DNA of 64,000 bases from Rhizobium redzepovicii (GCF_019793435.1 NZ_JAILYH010000020.1:1-64000), one strand, 5' to 3'; shown: positions 44,764 to 54,393, counted from the first letter of the stretch. Numbers and translations are program-made. The notes: a model not told the origin generated them from the sequence alone.

Positions 44764-45648
44764 TTGTCACCACGAAAAAATCTGCGCGTCGCCTTTATTG
44801 GTCTCGGCGCAATGGGCGGGCCGATGGCACAACATCTGTTGTCGGCTCAATTCGAAGTCACTGGCTTTGATCTATCGGCCGAGGCTAGGGAAAGGTTCGC
44901 GGCCGTCGGCGGCGTTCCGGCAGAGACGGTAGCGGAAGCATTCAATGGGGCCGATGTTGCGGTTACCATGCTTCCCAACGGCAAGGTTGTTCAAGACGCG
45001 CTCTTCAAGGATGGGGCCTGGCAATCCCTGAGTGCTGACGCGCTTGTCATCGACATGAGCTCATCGGCGCCCAATGATACTCGTGAGCTCGCAGAACGCT
45101 TGCATCAGAAGGGCTTGCGGCTGGTCGATGCTCCCGTGTCAGGCGGAGTGAAGCGAGCCGTCGAAGGCTCTCTTACTATCATGGCAGGCGGTGCTTCTGA
45201 CGATATCGATCAAGCTGATCCCATCCTGTGCGCCATGGGCGGCCAGATTTTTAGGACAGGCCCGATCGGCTCAGGGCACGCCATGAAAGCCATCAACAAT
45301 TTCGTATCGGGAGCCGGGGTTCTGGCAGCTATCGAAGGCGTTCTTCTTGGCCGAACGTTTGGTCTCGATCCTAGAACGATCGTCGATATTCTCAACTCGT
45401 CGTCTGGCAAGAACAACGCAACAGAAGTGAAGATGAAGCAGTTCATCCTCTCGGAGACTTTTGGCTCTGGTTTTGCTTTGGGGCTTATGGCGAAAGACAT
45501 TAGGATTGCAGCGGACTTGTCGAAGGCGCTCAATCTCCAGCTGCCGACATTGGCCGGTACCGCTGATGCCTGGGATGCTGCTCGGCATGCTTTAGGCCCC
45601 GATGTCGACCATACGAAAATTGCGCAGTTCGTGAAAGATCAGGCCTGA
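44764..45648 (+). CDS. 3-hydroxyisobutyrate dehydrogenase-like enzyme
   Basis: This 294-residue NAD(P)-dependent beta-hydroxyacid dehydrogenase has the Rossmann motif FIGLGAMGGPMAQHLL, substrate loop DAPVSGGVKRA and catalytic lysine in GSGHAMKAINNF. It reversibly oxidises a short hydroxyacid such as 3-hydroxyisobutyrate, tartronate or sulfolactaldehyde; the true substrate is not decided. The start is a TTG with GGGAG about eight bases upstream; no ATG fits in frame. It is the first structural gene after the gntR regulator. Confidence 0.85.
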   Translation: MSPRKNLRVAFIGLGAMGGPMAQHLLSAQFEVTGFDLSAEARERFAAVGGVPAETVAEAFNGADVAVTMLPNGKVVQDALFKDGAWQSLSADALVIDMSSSAPNDTRELAERLHQKGLRLVDAPVSGGVKRAVEGSLTIMAGGASDDIDQADPILCAMGGQIFRTGPIGSGHAMKAINNFVSGAGVLAAIEGVLLGRTFGLDPRTIVDILNSSSGKNNATEVKMKQFILSETFGSGFALGLMAKDIRIAADLSKALNLQLPTLAGTADAWDAARHALGPDVDHTKIAQFVKDQA

Positions 45649-45667
45649 CCGCGAAAAACTACGCCAA

Positions 45668-45703
45668 ACTGACAGTTGAAAATTGTCTGATAATCTGTCA
45701 AAT
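45668..45703. promoter_or_regulatory. Operator-like site D (compound)
   Basis: ATTGTCTGAT (45682-45691) matches the right half of the 18-mer and AATCTGTCAA (45692-45701) matches the inverse of its left half, with another TGACAG at 45670. The site lies 25-58 bases before the carboxymuconolactone decarboxylase-like gene. Confidence 0.5.
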
Positions 45704-45725
45704 ATGATGAAGGGAGCGAAACCCA

Positions 45726-46154
45726 ATGGCCACTTTGGACAGGAAAGATAAGGGGTCTAAGGCCGGCGAGCGAACAGCTCCATCGGAGCAGTTCAAGCGC
45801 GGACTTGCTACTCGTCGGCAGGTGATGGGGGACGCTTACGTTGATGCGGCCCTCGGAAAGGCGACCGACTTCACCTGGCCGATGCAGGAACTCGTCACCG
45901 AGTATTGTTGGGACAATATCTGGAACCGACCTGGCCTCGACCGTCGCGCTCGATCGATCCTCAACCTTGGAATGATAGCGGTTTTAAACCGACCGCACGA
46001 GCTCAGAGGCCACATCCGCGGCGCCATCAACAACGGTGTTACGAAACAGGAGATCCAGGAGATCTTCCTTCAGGTGGCTATCTACGTTGGTGTGCCAGCA
46101 GGCATCGACAGTTTCAGGCATGCCCAGGAAGTATTCACCGAAATGGGCATTTGA
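45726..46154 (+). CDS. Carboxymuconolactone decarboxylase-like protein
   Basis: This 142-residue AhpD/CMD-fold protein contains WDNIWNRPGLDRRARSILNL, HELRGHIRGAINNGVTKQEI and EIFLQVAIYVGVPAGIDSFR. This is the classic gamma-carboxymuconolactone decarboxylase pattern without a CxxC redox pair. It could decarboxylate a lactone or act in a related ring-opening step. It follows the dehydrogenase by 77 bases with its own operator-like site. Confidence 0.85.
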   Translation: MATLDRKDKGSKAGERTAPSEQFKRGLATRRQVMGDAYVDAALGKATDFTWPMQELVTEYCWDNIWNRPGLDRRARSILNLGMIAVLNRPHELRGHIRGAINNGVTKQEIQEIFLQVAIYVGVPAGIDSFRHAQEVFTEMGI

Positions 46155-46231
46155 GAATGTGCTGTCCCGTGAGGGGGCATGTACAACATGCGCGGAGTTC
46201 TCAGCGCTTATCAACAAGGGAGGAGCCTAAA

Positions 46232-46615
46232 ATGGCGATAGATCTCAAGAAATTCATAGAATTCGTGCGGGAGGATTTCGAGTTCAAGCGCGAAACTCGT
46301 TATCTTAACGGTATATTAAAATGCGATTTCCCTACCCGCAGTGTAGCGCTTCATTTCGAGGACGGTACGTTGCTAAAGGTGGAAGAGGCCGAATACGACG
46401 ACGACAAGTGCACTATCGTCATACGCGGGACCGGTTCACAGTGGGAGGCGCTGCTTCAGCACAAACCCTTGCCGTTTTATCAGTGCTTGCAGTCATCAAA
46501 CATCAAGCATGGCCTCTACCTTAGCAGTAACAACGAAACCTTCGCGTATCTGCCTGCTCTCAACCGCATGACCACCCTGATGCGCAATGCCCGTTCTGAA
46601 GGAGCAGCAGCATGA
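46232..46615 (+). CDS. Conserved-looking small protein of the catabolic cluster (127 aa)
   Basis: This 127-residue protein begins MAIDLKKFIEFVREDFEFKR. It is mixed alpha/beta (SVALHFEDGTLLKVEEAEYD, CTIVIRGTGSQWEALLQHKP) and might be an SCP2-like lipid or ligand carrier by its pattern, though I cannot confirm this. The start has a strong GGGAGGAG site. Its stop overlaps the next gene by four bases, so it is translated with the hydrolase. A GCATGT/ACATGC inverted repeat lies at 46177-46191 in its leader. Confidence 0.55.
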   Translation: MAIDLKKFIEFVREDFEFKRETRYLNGILKCDFPTRSVALHFEDGTLLKVEEAEYDDDKCTIVIRGTGSQWEALLQHKPLPFYQCLQSSNIKHGLYLSSNNETFAYLPALNRMTTLMRNARSEGAAA

Positions 46616-47508
46616 CCAAGTTTGACCCCATTATCGGCCGTTATCTCTATCTCACCGTAGAAGGTATCGAGTACCGCGTCTATTACGAAGAAGCGGGCCA
46701 GGGGATTCCGCTTCTCGTCGGTCATACGGCAGGGTCCGACGGTCGCCAATACCGTCATATGCTTTGCGATTCCGACGTGACGAAAAATTTTCGCGTCATC
46801 GCGTTCGATCTGCCGTATCACGGCAAGTCCCTTCCCCCCTACGGCGTTCGCTGGTGGGAGAAGGAATACAACATGACCAAGAAGTTCATGATGGACTTCC
46901 AGCTCGAACTCTCAAAAGCGCTCGACCTAGACCGCCCCGTTTATTTGGGCAGCTCCATGGGCGGCCATCTCGCGATCGACCTGGCATCGAACTATCCGGA
47001 CAACTTCCGCGCCACGATCTCGGTCGAAGGTGCGTTGCGCTCGGCGGCGGAGTACGTCGACGTCGGTATGGCTGGCATCCGCAGGGAGTTCGACAATCCA
47101 AACGTCAATCGCACCTCCATCGGTGCGGCGATGATGCTGAATATCTCACCGTACTCGCCAGAAGCGAATGTCCGTGAAATCCAGTGGGAATACAGCTGCG
47201 GTGGACCGGGAATCTTCGCGGGTGATCTTTATTACTACTACTACGACCACGATGTGTCGCCAGAAGAAGCCAGCAAAATCGATACGTCGAAATGTATGCT
47301 ATACTTCCTCACGGGCGAATACGATCCAAACACGTCCCCGGCCGATACCAAGATTGCTGCAGACCTGGTCAAAGGCTCCAAGTTTTGGACAATGGAAAAG
47401 CTCGGACATTTTCCCGTTACTGAGGACTATAGCGAGTTCCGGAAGTATCTGTTGCCGATTCTTGAGGAGATCCAACAGTCATCAGCAGCCCGGTCTAAGG
47501 TTGCCTGA
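46612..47508 (+). CDS. Alpha/beta hydrolase
   Basis: This 298-residue hydrolase has the oxyanion region LVGHTAGSDGRQY, nucleophile elbow YLGSSMGGHLAID (Ser), acid in FLTGEYDPNTSP and catalytic His in EKLGHFPVTEDY. This fold cleaves esters, lactones or C-C bonds in ring-degradation routes. Its overlap with the small upstream protein and position before the transporter suggest it works on the imported compound or its lactone. Confidence 0.85.
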   Translation: MTKFDPIIGRYLYLTVEGIEYRVYYEEAGQGIPLLVGHTAGSDGRQYRHMLCDSDVTKNFRVIAFDLPYHGKSLPPYGVRWWEKEYNMTKKFMMDFQLELSKALDLDRPVYLGSSMGGHLAIDLASNYPDNFRATISVEGALRSAAEYVDVGMAGIRREFDNPNVNRTSIGAAMMLNISPYSPEANVREIQWEYSCGGPGIFAGDLYYYYYDHDVSPEEASKIDTSKCMLYFLTGEYDPNTSPADTKIAADLVKGSKFWTMEKLGHFPVTEDYSEFRKYLLPILEEIQQSSAARSKVA

Positions 47509-47533
47509 TCCTTTTCTCGGGAGGAGAACTTCA

Positions 47534-48700
47534 ATGAGGTGCATTCTGAATGTCACACTTGGGGCGCTGATCTCGGTTAGCGCCCTGGCGACAACCGCTT
47601 ACGCGGATGGTGTCGATCAGCTACCGGCTACAGAAAAGAAGATCTATGAAACTGTAGATCCGCAGATTCCATTGGGGGCGAGCGCCTACAAAGACTTCAA
47701 GCCCAAAAAGGGTCCTCCGTGGAAGATCGGCTATGCAAGCAGCTACGCTGGCAACACCTGGCGAGCCGCAGCTCTCGATGCGGTCATGAGCGATCTTTTA
47801 CCGCGATCAAAGGCTGCGGGCCTGGTGTCTGATGTCGTGGTCACCCAGTCGGATCTTAAAGACGCCGTTCAGATCCAGCAGATGCGTCAAATGGTGGACG
47901 AAGGCGTCGATGCAATCATCATCTGCTGCTCGAACGTCACGGCTCTTAATCAGACGATCGAATATGCCTACAAAGCCGGTGTGCCGGTGTTCTCATTTTC
48001 GGGCTACGTGACGTCGCCATACGCCATCAATGGCGCGGCCAATCACGCGCAGGGCGGTGCCGAGATGGCGACGTGGCTGGCGGAAAAAATAGGAAAGAAG
48101 GGCAATATCCTTCTCGTTTCTGGTATTCCCGGTTTCGCTTCTTCGGACAGCTTTGACAAAGCGGCTAAGGAAGCACTTGCTAAGTACCCCGACATAAAGA
48201 TCGTCGGTGAAGTTGCAGGGAAGTGGACCGACCAGGTGGCCCAGGTCGAAGTTCAGAAGTTTCTTGCGACGAACCCGACGAAGATTGATGGGATCCTCAC
48301 GCAGGGGGCCCAAGAGAACGGCGTTCTCAACGCAATGCTGCAGTCAGGTCGAGACATGATCCCGATTACTCTCGGGGGGGAAGCTTCCGCCGCGTGCTAC
48401 TGGCGCAAGAACCCCGAGTTTGTGGACAGGAGTTTCCATATTTGGCCGCCGCGTCGCGAGATGCAACAGATGTGGGAGATCATGCTCCGCACATTGGAGG
48501 GACAAGGCCCTAAGGTTCAGTCCTTCCTTCGACCCGTCTTGCCTTACACCATCGATGAAGTCCGCGCGGCAATACCAGAAGATTGCGACTTGAACTCGAC
48601 AGACTTCGTGGAGCCCAAGGCGGACGGGTGGTTTCCTGCTGCGATTGCTGCAGACTACTTCGAACGCCCGGCTAATCCCTGGAAGCCTGTGTCGAAGTGA
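47534..48700 (+). CDS. ABC transporter substrate-binding protein (ribose type)
   Basis: This 388-residue periplasmic protein has a Sec signal (LNVTLGALISVSALATTAYA). It has two type I periplasmic-binding lobes, as shown by WKIGYASSYAGNTWRAAALD and QMVDEGVDAIIICCSNVTAL, and then GILTQGAQENGVLNAML. It is the ligand receptor for the following ATPase and permeases. The family binds sugars and also other polar or aromatic small molecules; the ligand is not known. The start has GGAG close by. Confidence 0.85.
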   Translation: MRCILNVTLGALISVSALATTAYADGVDQLPATEKKIYETVDPQIPLGASAYKDFKPKKGPPWKIGYASSYAGNTWRAAALDAVMSDLLPRSKAAGLVSDVVVTQSDLKDAVQIQQMRQMVDEGVDAIIICCSNVTALNQTIEYAYKAGVPVFSFSGYVTSPYAINGAANHAQGGAEMATWLAEKIGKKGNILLVSGIPGFASSDSFDKAAKEALAKYPDIKIVGEVAGKWTDQVAQVEVQKFLATNPTKIDGILTQGAQENGVLNAMLQSGRDMIPITLGGEASAACYWRKNPEFVDRSFHIWPPRREMQQMWEIMLRTLEGQGPKVQSFLRPVLPYTIDEVRAAIPEDCDLNSTDFVEPKADGWFPAAIAADYFERPANPWKPVSK

Positions 48701-48791
48701 AACTGTTCTGCCCGGTGGGTCTTGCCACCGGACAGAAGTTTCTCTTGTGGGAGGACCGCCTCGCGCGGCCGTTGGGATTAGAGGATCTCCG

Positions 48792-50345
48792 ATGCAAAAC
48801 CAAACTACGATCAAGTTGATCAATGTTGCCAAGTCTTTCGGCGAGACTAAGGCCTTAAAGAAGTGTGATTTTGAAGCCCGGGCCGGAGAAGTGCACGCCA
48901 TCGTCGGAGAGAATGGAAGTGGCAAAAGCACGATGGCGAAGATCATGTCTGGAGTGTTGCACCCAGATTCCGGGAGCGTTTCGGTCCTTGGAGAAGAGAT
49001 TTCGACTCCGACTGACGCCAAGCGCATCGGGCTGACAACGATCTTCCAGGAAGTGCTGGTGGCCGACGAGGCCAGTGTATTGGAAAACCTGTATGTCGGG
49101 CGCGACGGCATCTTCCGCTCGCAGGGCGGCAGTGGTCGGCGTACCGAGGCTGAGGAGATCCTGAAACGCCTCGTCGGCAAGCCCGTGGATCTCGATCAGA
49201 ACGTTGGGGCATTGCCTCTGAGCGTCAAGCAATGGATAGTTATTGCGCGAGCGGTCTTGCGCAGGCCGAAGGTCCTCATCCTCGATGAATCGTCTGCGGC
49301 ATTAGACCTCGATTCCACGATCCGCCTCCACGAGGAAATTGATCGTCTCCGTAGGGAAGGTGCGACCGTGCTGATCGTAACGCATCGGATCGCTGAACTT
49401 GTCCGCATCGCCGATCGAGCCACGATCCTTCGCGACGGCGTCACCATTGGTACGCTCGAGAAGCATGAAATAACTGAAGAGAACCTGCTTTCAATGATGA
49501 CGCCCGCGGACCGAAACGCAAGCGACGCGAAGGCGTACGAATCAAAGCAAGTAGGCGCCGCCGCGCCGGCCGTGGTAGCGGTAAGAGACCTCGTTACTCA
49601 CAGCGCGGCAGCGCCCTTCGATTTCGATCTACCGAAAGGAGCGATCATCGGTGTTGCAGGACTCGACGGGCAGGGGCAGGACGCTTTCGTACGCGCCGTT
49701 GCGGGTATCATCCAGCCTTTTGGTGGTAATGTCCAAGTCTGGTCATCCAGCACCGAGAGAATGAAAAAGGTCGCATCGCTCGAAGACGCTACCAAAGCAG
49801 GAATCTCGTATATTTCCGGCGACCGCAAGCGTGAAGGTATCTTCCCTCAGCAGAGCATCTTCGAAAATCTTGCCATCGGCGTCTATCGAAAGAACCTCGG
49901 TCCTCTTGGTATAATCAATAAGGCCGGCCTCAAACCCATGTTCAAACGCGAGGTGGATCGGCTCCGGATTAAGATTGGAAGTCCGGCGAACAAGATCACC
50001 TCACTGTCGGGCGGAAATCAGCAAAAAGTTTTGATCGGCCGTGCCTTTGCAAACGAACCGTCCGTCATCGTCCTTAACGATCCCGCTCGCGGTGTCGACC
50101 TCGGAACGAAGCGCGATCTCTACCGCGAACTGCGCCTGTTCACGGAGAAGGGTGGCAGCGTGATTTATCTATCAAGCGAAATCGAAGAGTTCATCGGCTT
50201 TGCGGACCGCGTCGACGTCTTCTTTGCTGGAAGGCTTTTCCGGTCGCTAGCAGGCGAGGACATAGCGGAAGAGCCAATCTTGGCCGCAATGTTTGGAAAA
50301 TCGCCAAACGCCTCCATCGAGTTCGATCTGGAAAGGACTGCATGA
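48792..50345 (+). CDS. ABC transporter ATPase (RbsA-like, two domains)
   Basis: This 517-residue tandem ATPase has a first domain with Walker A GENGSGKSTMAK and Walker B VLILDESSAALD. Its signature region is weak (LPLSVKQWIVIARAV). The second domain has the degenerate Walker A GVAGLDGQGQDAF expected in RbsA proteins, signature SLSGGNQQKVLIGRAF and Walker B VIVLNDPARGVDLG. It powers the two permeases that follow. The ATG at 48792 opens at MQNQTTIKLINVAKSFG; upstream codons are intergenic. Confidence 0.92.
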   Translation: MQNQTTIKLINVAKSFGETKALKKCDFEARAGEVHAIVGENGSGKSTMAKIMSGVLHPDSGSVSVLGEEISTPTDAKRIGLTTIFQEVLVADEASVLENLYVGRDGIFRSQGGSGRRTEAEEILKRLVGKPVDLDQNVGALPLSVKQWIVIARAVLRRPKVLILDESSAALDLDSTIRLHEEIDRLRREGATVLIVTHRIAELVRIADRATILRDGVTIGTLEKHEITEENLLSMMTPADRNASDAKAYESKQVGAAAPAVVAVRDLVTHSAAAPFDFDLPKGAIIGVAGLDGQGQDAFVRAVAGIIQPFGGNVQVWSSSTERMKKVASLEDATKAGISYISGDRKREGIFPQQSIFENLAIGVYRKNLGPLGIINKAGLKPMFKREVDRLRIKIGSPANKITSLSGGNQQKVLIGRAFANEPSVIVLNDPARGVDLGTKRDLYRELRLFTEKGGSVIYLSSEIEEFIGFADRVDVFFAGRLFRSLAGEDIAEEPILAAMFGKSPNASIEFDLERTA

Positions 50346-51316
50346 TGTCTGGAATCGCATTCCGTCAAATCACCCAGGACCGTTCCCTCTTCGTGCCGGC
50401 CGGCCTATTCATTGTCCTTTTGGTCGCCGTTGCCCTACGCGGACACGGGCTATTCACGAACAACGGCCTCGCAGGTGCAATCCTTGTCGCCACGCCCTTG
50501 ATTCTAACGGCGCTTGCCCTCACCCCCATTGTCATGGCGGGTCGTGGAGCAGTGGACCTTTCAGTTGGCCCCTTGATGGGGTTCATCAACGTTACCCTTA
50601 TTACCTGGCTTGTGGGTAACGGAATTACCAACCCTATCGCAGTGATAGTATGGGCAGTCGGCCTGGGAGCGGCATTCCAGCTACTCCAGGCGCTGGTTAT
50701 CATTTATGTGCGTGTCGCTCCGATAATCGTTACGCTGTCGGGTTTTCTTGTCCTCTCCGGGTTGAACCTGATGGTGATGTCCCGACCGGGTGGAGTCGCG
50801 CCCGACTGGATGCTTAGCTGGGGGGCGGGGACCGACATCATGTCACCTGTTTTGCTGTTGCTGGTTGCAGCGTATGCATTATGGCTCCTTCTCAGGGGGA
50901 CTATGTTTTACCGCAACCTTCGCATGACGGGTGCGGATGAGCGCATGGCGTATACGAGCGGCGTTCGAGTGGACGCAGTCCGCATCATCGCCCACGTTGT
51001 TGGTGGAGCATTCGCTGGACTTGCCGCCCTCAGCTACACGGCGCTGATCTCCTCTGGTGATCCGACGCAGGGCAGCACCTACACCCTTCAGGCTGTTACG
51101 GCCCTGGTTCTCGGAGGTGCGAGCCTCTCCGGTGGTCGTGGTGGAGCACTTGGATCTACGCTTGGCGCGATCAACATGTTCCTCATCTCCTATCTCCTCT
51201 CCACCTTCAACTTCGGCACGGTTTCGGGGTTCGTTACCCAGATGGCATTCGGCTTAATCCTCGTCGGATCACTTCTCGTGAACGTCTTTGTCATCAGTCG
51301 CCGCGCGGTTGTGTAA
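50342..51316 (+). CDS. ABC transporter permease 1 (RbsC-like)
   Basis: This 324-residue inner-membrane permease has about nine hydrophobic helices (GLFIVLLVAVALRGHG, LILTALALTPIVMAGR). It has the family motif AVTALVLGGASLSGGRGGAL near the C-terminus. It overlaps the ATPase gene by four bases. It pairs with the next permease as a heterodimer. Confidence 0.9.
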   Translation: MMSGIAFRQITQDRSLFVPAGLFIVLLVAVALRGHGLFTNNGLAGAILVATPLILTALALTPIVMAGRGAVDLSVGPLMGFINVTLITWLVGNGITNPIAVIVWAVGLGAAFQLLQALVIIYVRVAPIIVTLSGFLVLSGLNLMVMSRPGGVAPDWMLSWGAGTDIMSPVLLLLVAAYALWLLLRGTMFYRNLRMTGADERMAYTSGVRVDAVRIIAHVVGGAFAGLAALSYTALISSGDPTQGSTYTLQAVTALVLGGASLSGGRGGALGSTLGAINMFLISYLLSTFNFGTVSGFVTQMAFGLILVGSLLVNVFVISRRAVV

Positions 51317-51327
51317 GGAGCAAGATA

Positions 51328-52347
51328 ATGGTCGCGACAGTTATGAATTCCGAAATCAAATCGGCTCAGAAGTCTAACCCGCTCAAGGCTCATCGGAGCA
51401 TCGTCATTGGCTTTGTTCTTCTGGCCTCTCTCTTAGCACTCGGTGCATTGCTGGTCCCCGGCTTCGTATCATCCCAAAACGCGCGTTCAATCCTTCTTCT
51501 CGCAGCGTTTCTGGGGCTTGCCTCCATTGGCCAGACCCTGTGCGCTCTGGTCGGTGCGCTCGATCTTTCGATACCATATATTATTGGAGGCGCGAACATC
51601 CTCCTTCCCAGCCTTATGGTCGCAGGTATTCCCGCTCCCCTCGCGATGCTGGTTGTCATGCTCCTCGGTGCGCTTGTCGGGGCCGCCAATGGCGCCCTGA
51701 GCTTCCGTCTCCAAGGGCAAGCGCTGATCATGTCGCTCGGAGTTGGCTTCGCGGCCGTCGGTGCGGTCCAGATCTACACCTCACTCGGCTCGGCGTTTGG
51801 TGGTACAGTGTTTGCTCCGGTACCCGAATGGCTGAGGAACATTTCGGCGTTCAACGGAAAGTTTTTCGGCCTGTCGCTGCCTCCGGTCATCGTGATCTGG
51901 GCTATCGTCGCCATCGCGCTTGGATGGTTCATGTACAACACCTGGTTTGGCCGCAGCATTTACGCCGTCGGCGGAAGCCGGACGGCGGCCGCCCGCCTCG
52001 GAATCTCCGAATTCAAGGTCTGGACCGTCATCCATAGCGTCAGCGGTGCCATGTCTGCAATCACGGGCATGCTGCTACTAGGGTTTTCCGGTGGTGGCTT
52101 CGTCGGCGTGGGCGACCCTTATCTTTTCACCACCGTAGCAGCGGTGGTGATTGGAGGGACGTCGCTTCTTGGTGGGGCGGGCGGCTATGGCGCGACAGTG
52201 CTCGGTGTTCTTGTCCTGACTGTACTGACCTCGCTTCTAGTTGGCCTCGGACTGAACTTTCCGGCGCAGCAGGCTGTCGTCGGTCTGCTCATCGTTCCGA
52301 TGGTCGCGATATACGCACGGTCACCACACATTCGAAATCAGATATGA
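51328..52347 (+). CDS. ABC transporter permease 2 (RbsC-like)
   Basis: This 339-residue membrane protein has about nine helices and the motif AVVIGGTSLLGGAGGYGAT typical of this permease class. It starts 11 bases after permease 1. Two distinct permease genes imply a heterodimeric channel. The first 20 residues are polar and may precede the first helix at IVIGFVLLASLLALGALLVP. Confidence 0.9.
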   Translation: MVATVMNSEIKSAQKSNPLKAHRSIVIGFVLLASLLALGALLVPGFVSSQNARSILLLAAFLGLASIGQTLCALVGALDLSIPYIIGGANILLPSLMVAGIPAPLAMLVVMLLGALVGAANGALSFRLQGQALIMSLGVGFAAVGAVQIYTSLGSAFGGTVFAPVPEWLRNISAFNGKFFGLSLPPVIVIWAIVAIALGWFMYNTWFGRSIYAVGGSRTAAARLGISEFKVWTVIHSVSGAMSAITGMLLLGFSGGGFVGVGDPYLFTTVAAVVIGGTSLLGGAGGYGATVLGVLVLTVLTSLLVGLGLNFPAQQAVVGLLIVPMVAIYARSPHIRNQI

Positions 52348-52370
52348 TCAATGCATAGAAAGGAAGATCC

Positions 52371-53858
52371 ATGGCAATCTCCAGCACCCTGCTAGGCCGT
52401 TTGAAGGACCAGACTCTCGTTCGCGAGCAGATGCTGGTTGGAGGAAAGTGGTCGAGCGAAGGGGTAAACGGCACACGCATCAACGTGCTAAACCCCTCCA
52501 CGATGGACGTCCTTGCCTCTTTGCCTAGCGCTGGCCTTGCTGAAGTGCGAGCCTCTATCGATGCTGCAAAGGCTGCACAGAAGAAGTGGGCTAGGGTTTC
52601 GGCGAAGGAACGCTCGCTGATCATGCGGAAGTTCTACGAAGAGGTGGTAGCTAACGCTGAAGACCTGGCCGTAATTCTGACATCGGAAATGGGCAAGCCA
52701 CTGGCGGAAGCGCGTGGCGAGATTGCTTACGGCGCTTCCTACATCGAATGGTTCGGTGAGGAAGCCAAGCGTGTCTATGGTGACACCATTCCAGGTCACC
52801 AGGCCGACAAGCGACTGCTTGTCATCAAGCAGCCGGTTGGCGTTGTGGCCGCCATCGCTCCTTGGAACTTTCCGTCGGCGATGGTGTGCCGCAAGATCGC
52901 GCCGGCGCTCGCGTCCGGCTGCGCGATCGTATTCAAGCCTGCTGCCGAGACTCCGTTATCGGCGCTTGCATTGGCGATCCTCGCGGAGCGTGCCGGAATA
53001 CCCGATGGCTTGTTCAGCGTCCTCCCGACGGATAATGCAAGAATGTTTGGCGAGGAGGTCTGCTCCAACCCGGTCGTCAAGAAACTGACCTTCACCGGTT
53101 CGACCGAAGTTGGCCGTATCTTGATGGCGCAAGGCGCCCAGAAGATCATGAAGCTGAGCCTGGAACTCGGCGGCAATGCGCCGTTTATCGTTTTCGACGA
53201 TGCAGATCTCGACCAGGCGGTCGAGGGGGCTATGCTTTCTAAGTTTCGTAACGCGGGTCAAACCTGCGTGTGCGCGAACCGTATTTACGTACAGAGCGGG
53301 ATCCATGACAGGTTCGTCGAGAAGCTGGCAATGCGCGTGAGTGCCTTGCAGGTTCTTGACGGGTTTGAGAGCGGGGCGACGATCGGCCCGTTGATCAACG
53401 ATGAAGCGGTAGCAAAGCTCTATGGTCATATCGATGACGCTGTGACCAAGGGTGCGACTGTCGTGGTTGGTGGTGACCGCGATGCTCGCGGAGGCACGTT
53501 CGTCCAACCAACGCTTCTCTCGGGTGCCACAAAGGATATGAAGGTTGCGCGTGAGGAAACCTTCGCGCCTCTGGCTCCGGTGTTCAAGTTCGATACTGTC
53601 GAGGAAGTCATCGAACTCGCGAACGATACGGAATTCGGCTTGGCAGCCTACTTTTTCGCCAACGACCTCAGGAACGTTTGGAAGGTCACAGAGGCGCTGG
53701 AATACGGCATGGTTGGCGTGAACACGGGTCTGATTTCCACCGAATTAGCGCCATTCGGCGGCGTCAAGCAATCCGGCTTCGGCCGAGAGGGCTCAAAGTA
53801 CGGAATGGATGACTTCTTATCCATGAAATACGTCTGCATGGGCGGGATCGGCGCATAG
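52371..53858 (+). CDS. NAD(P)-dependent aldehyde dehydrogenase (succinate-semialdehyde type)
   Basis: This 495-residue ALDH is complete. It has the cofactor region VAAIAPWNFPSAMVCRKIAP and FTGSTEVGRILMAQGA, and the catalytic Glu in LELGGNAPFIVFDDAD. The catalytic Cys sits in NAGQTCVCANRIYVQ. Closest in pattern to GabD-like succinate-semialdehyde dehydrogenases. It is last in the catabolic cluster, 23 bases after the permease, and would oxidise an aldehyde product to an acid. Confidence 0.92.
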   Translation: MAISSTLLGRLKDQTLVREQMLVGGKWSSEGVNGTRINVLNPSTMDVLASLPSAGLAEVRASIDAAKAAQKKWARVSAKERSLIMRKFYEEVVANAEDLAVILTSEMGKPLAEARGEIAYGASYIEWFGEEAKRVYGDTIPGHQADKRLLVIKQPVGVVAAIAPWNFPSAMVCRKIAPALASGCAIVFKPAAETPLSALALAILAERAGIPDGLFSVLPTDNARMFGEEVCSNPVVKKLTFTGSTEVGRILMAQGAQKIMKLSLELGGNAPFIVFDDADLDQAVEGAMLSKFRNAGQTCVCANRIYVQSGIHDRFVEKLAMRVSALQVLDGFESGATIGPLINDEAVAKLYGHIDDAVTKGATVVVGGDRDARGGTFVQPTLLSGATKDMKVAREETFAPLAPVFKFDTVEEVIELANDTEFGLAAYFFANDLRNVWKVTEALEYGMVGVNTGLISTELAPFGGVKQSGFGREGSKYGMDDFLSMKYVCMGGIGA

Positions 53859-54393
53859 CGATCGCCCAAGGGTCGCTCGCCGACTGAACTTAAAGGGGGA
53901 GAGGTCTGTTGAATAGAGGCAGGACAGCAACATCCTCTCCGCCGGTTGCGAGGTCTCAAAAGGCTGGACTTTTCTAGAGGTTTCGCGGGAGCTGTCCTAC
54001 GGATCTTCCCTTCCGACCCCTTCTGGGGCCGGCCTTGCAGACGAGATTTCTGCCTGTCTTTTCGATTGTCGATCCTTCCGCCAATGCCCTACAAGGTAAG
54101 TCTTTCCCAGATAGCTTGTAGCCTTCGAAGAGGTAACACGACATGAACGAGCTGTTGCACCGTGGCGTTGTCGTTTCAACGTATCGGAGTCCTGAGCAGG
54201 AGCATGATCACCACCCGATCGATGCACGCGTTCGTCCTGAAATCGATCAGGCCGACGATGCTGCACGTGCCAGCGTGGAGGGTCAAGCGAAAGCCATTCG
54301 CGTCAACCAGCGACGCGTCAAGGTGTAGTTGTCGGCGGCCGCACCCTCAGTGTCGGTTTGACGTAGCCGCCGATCTTCGCCGGCGCCAGGCCT
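53859..54393. other. 530 bases without a recognisable gene
   Basis: Only short frames without motifs occur. I looked on the minus strand for the 3' end of the group II intron (domain V hairpin) and did not see one, so the intron appears 3'-truncated here. Confidence 0.4.
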
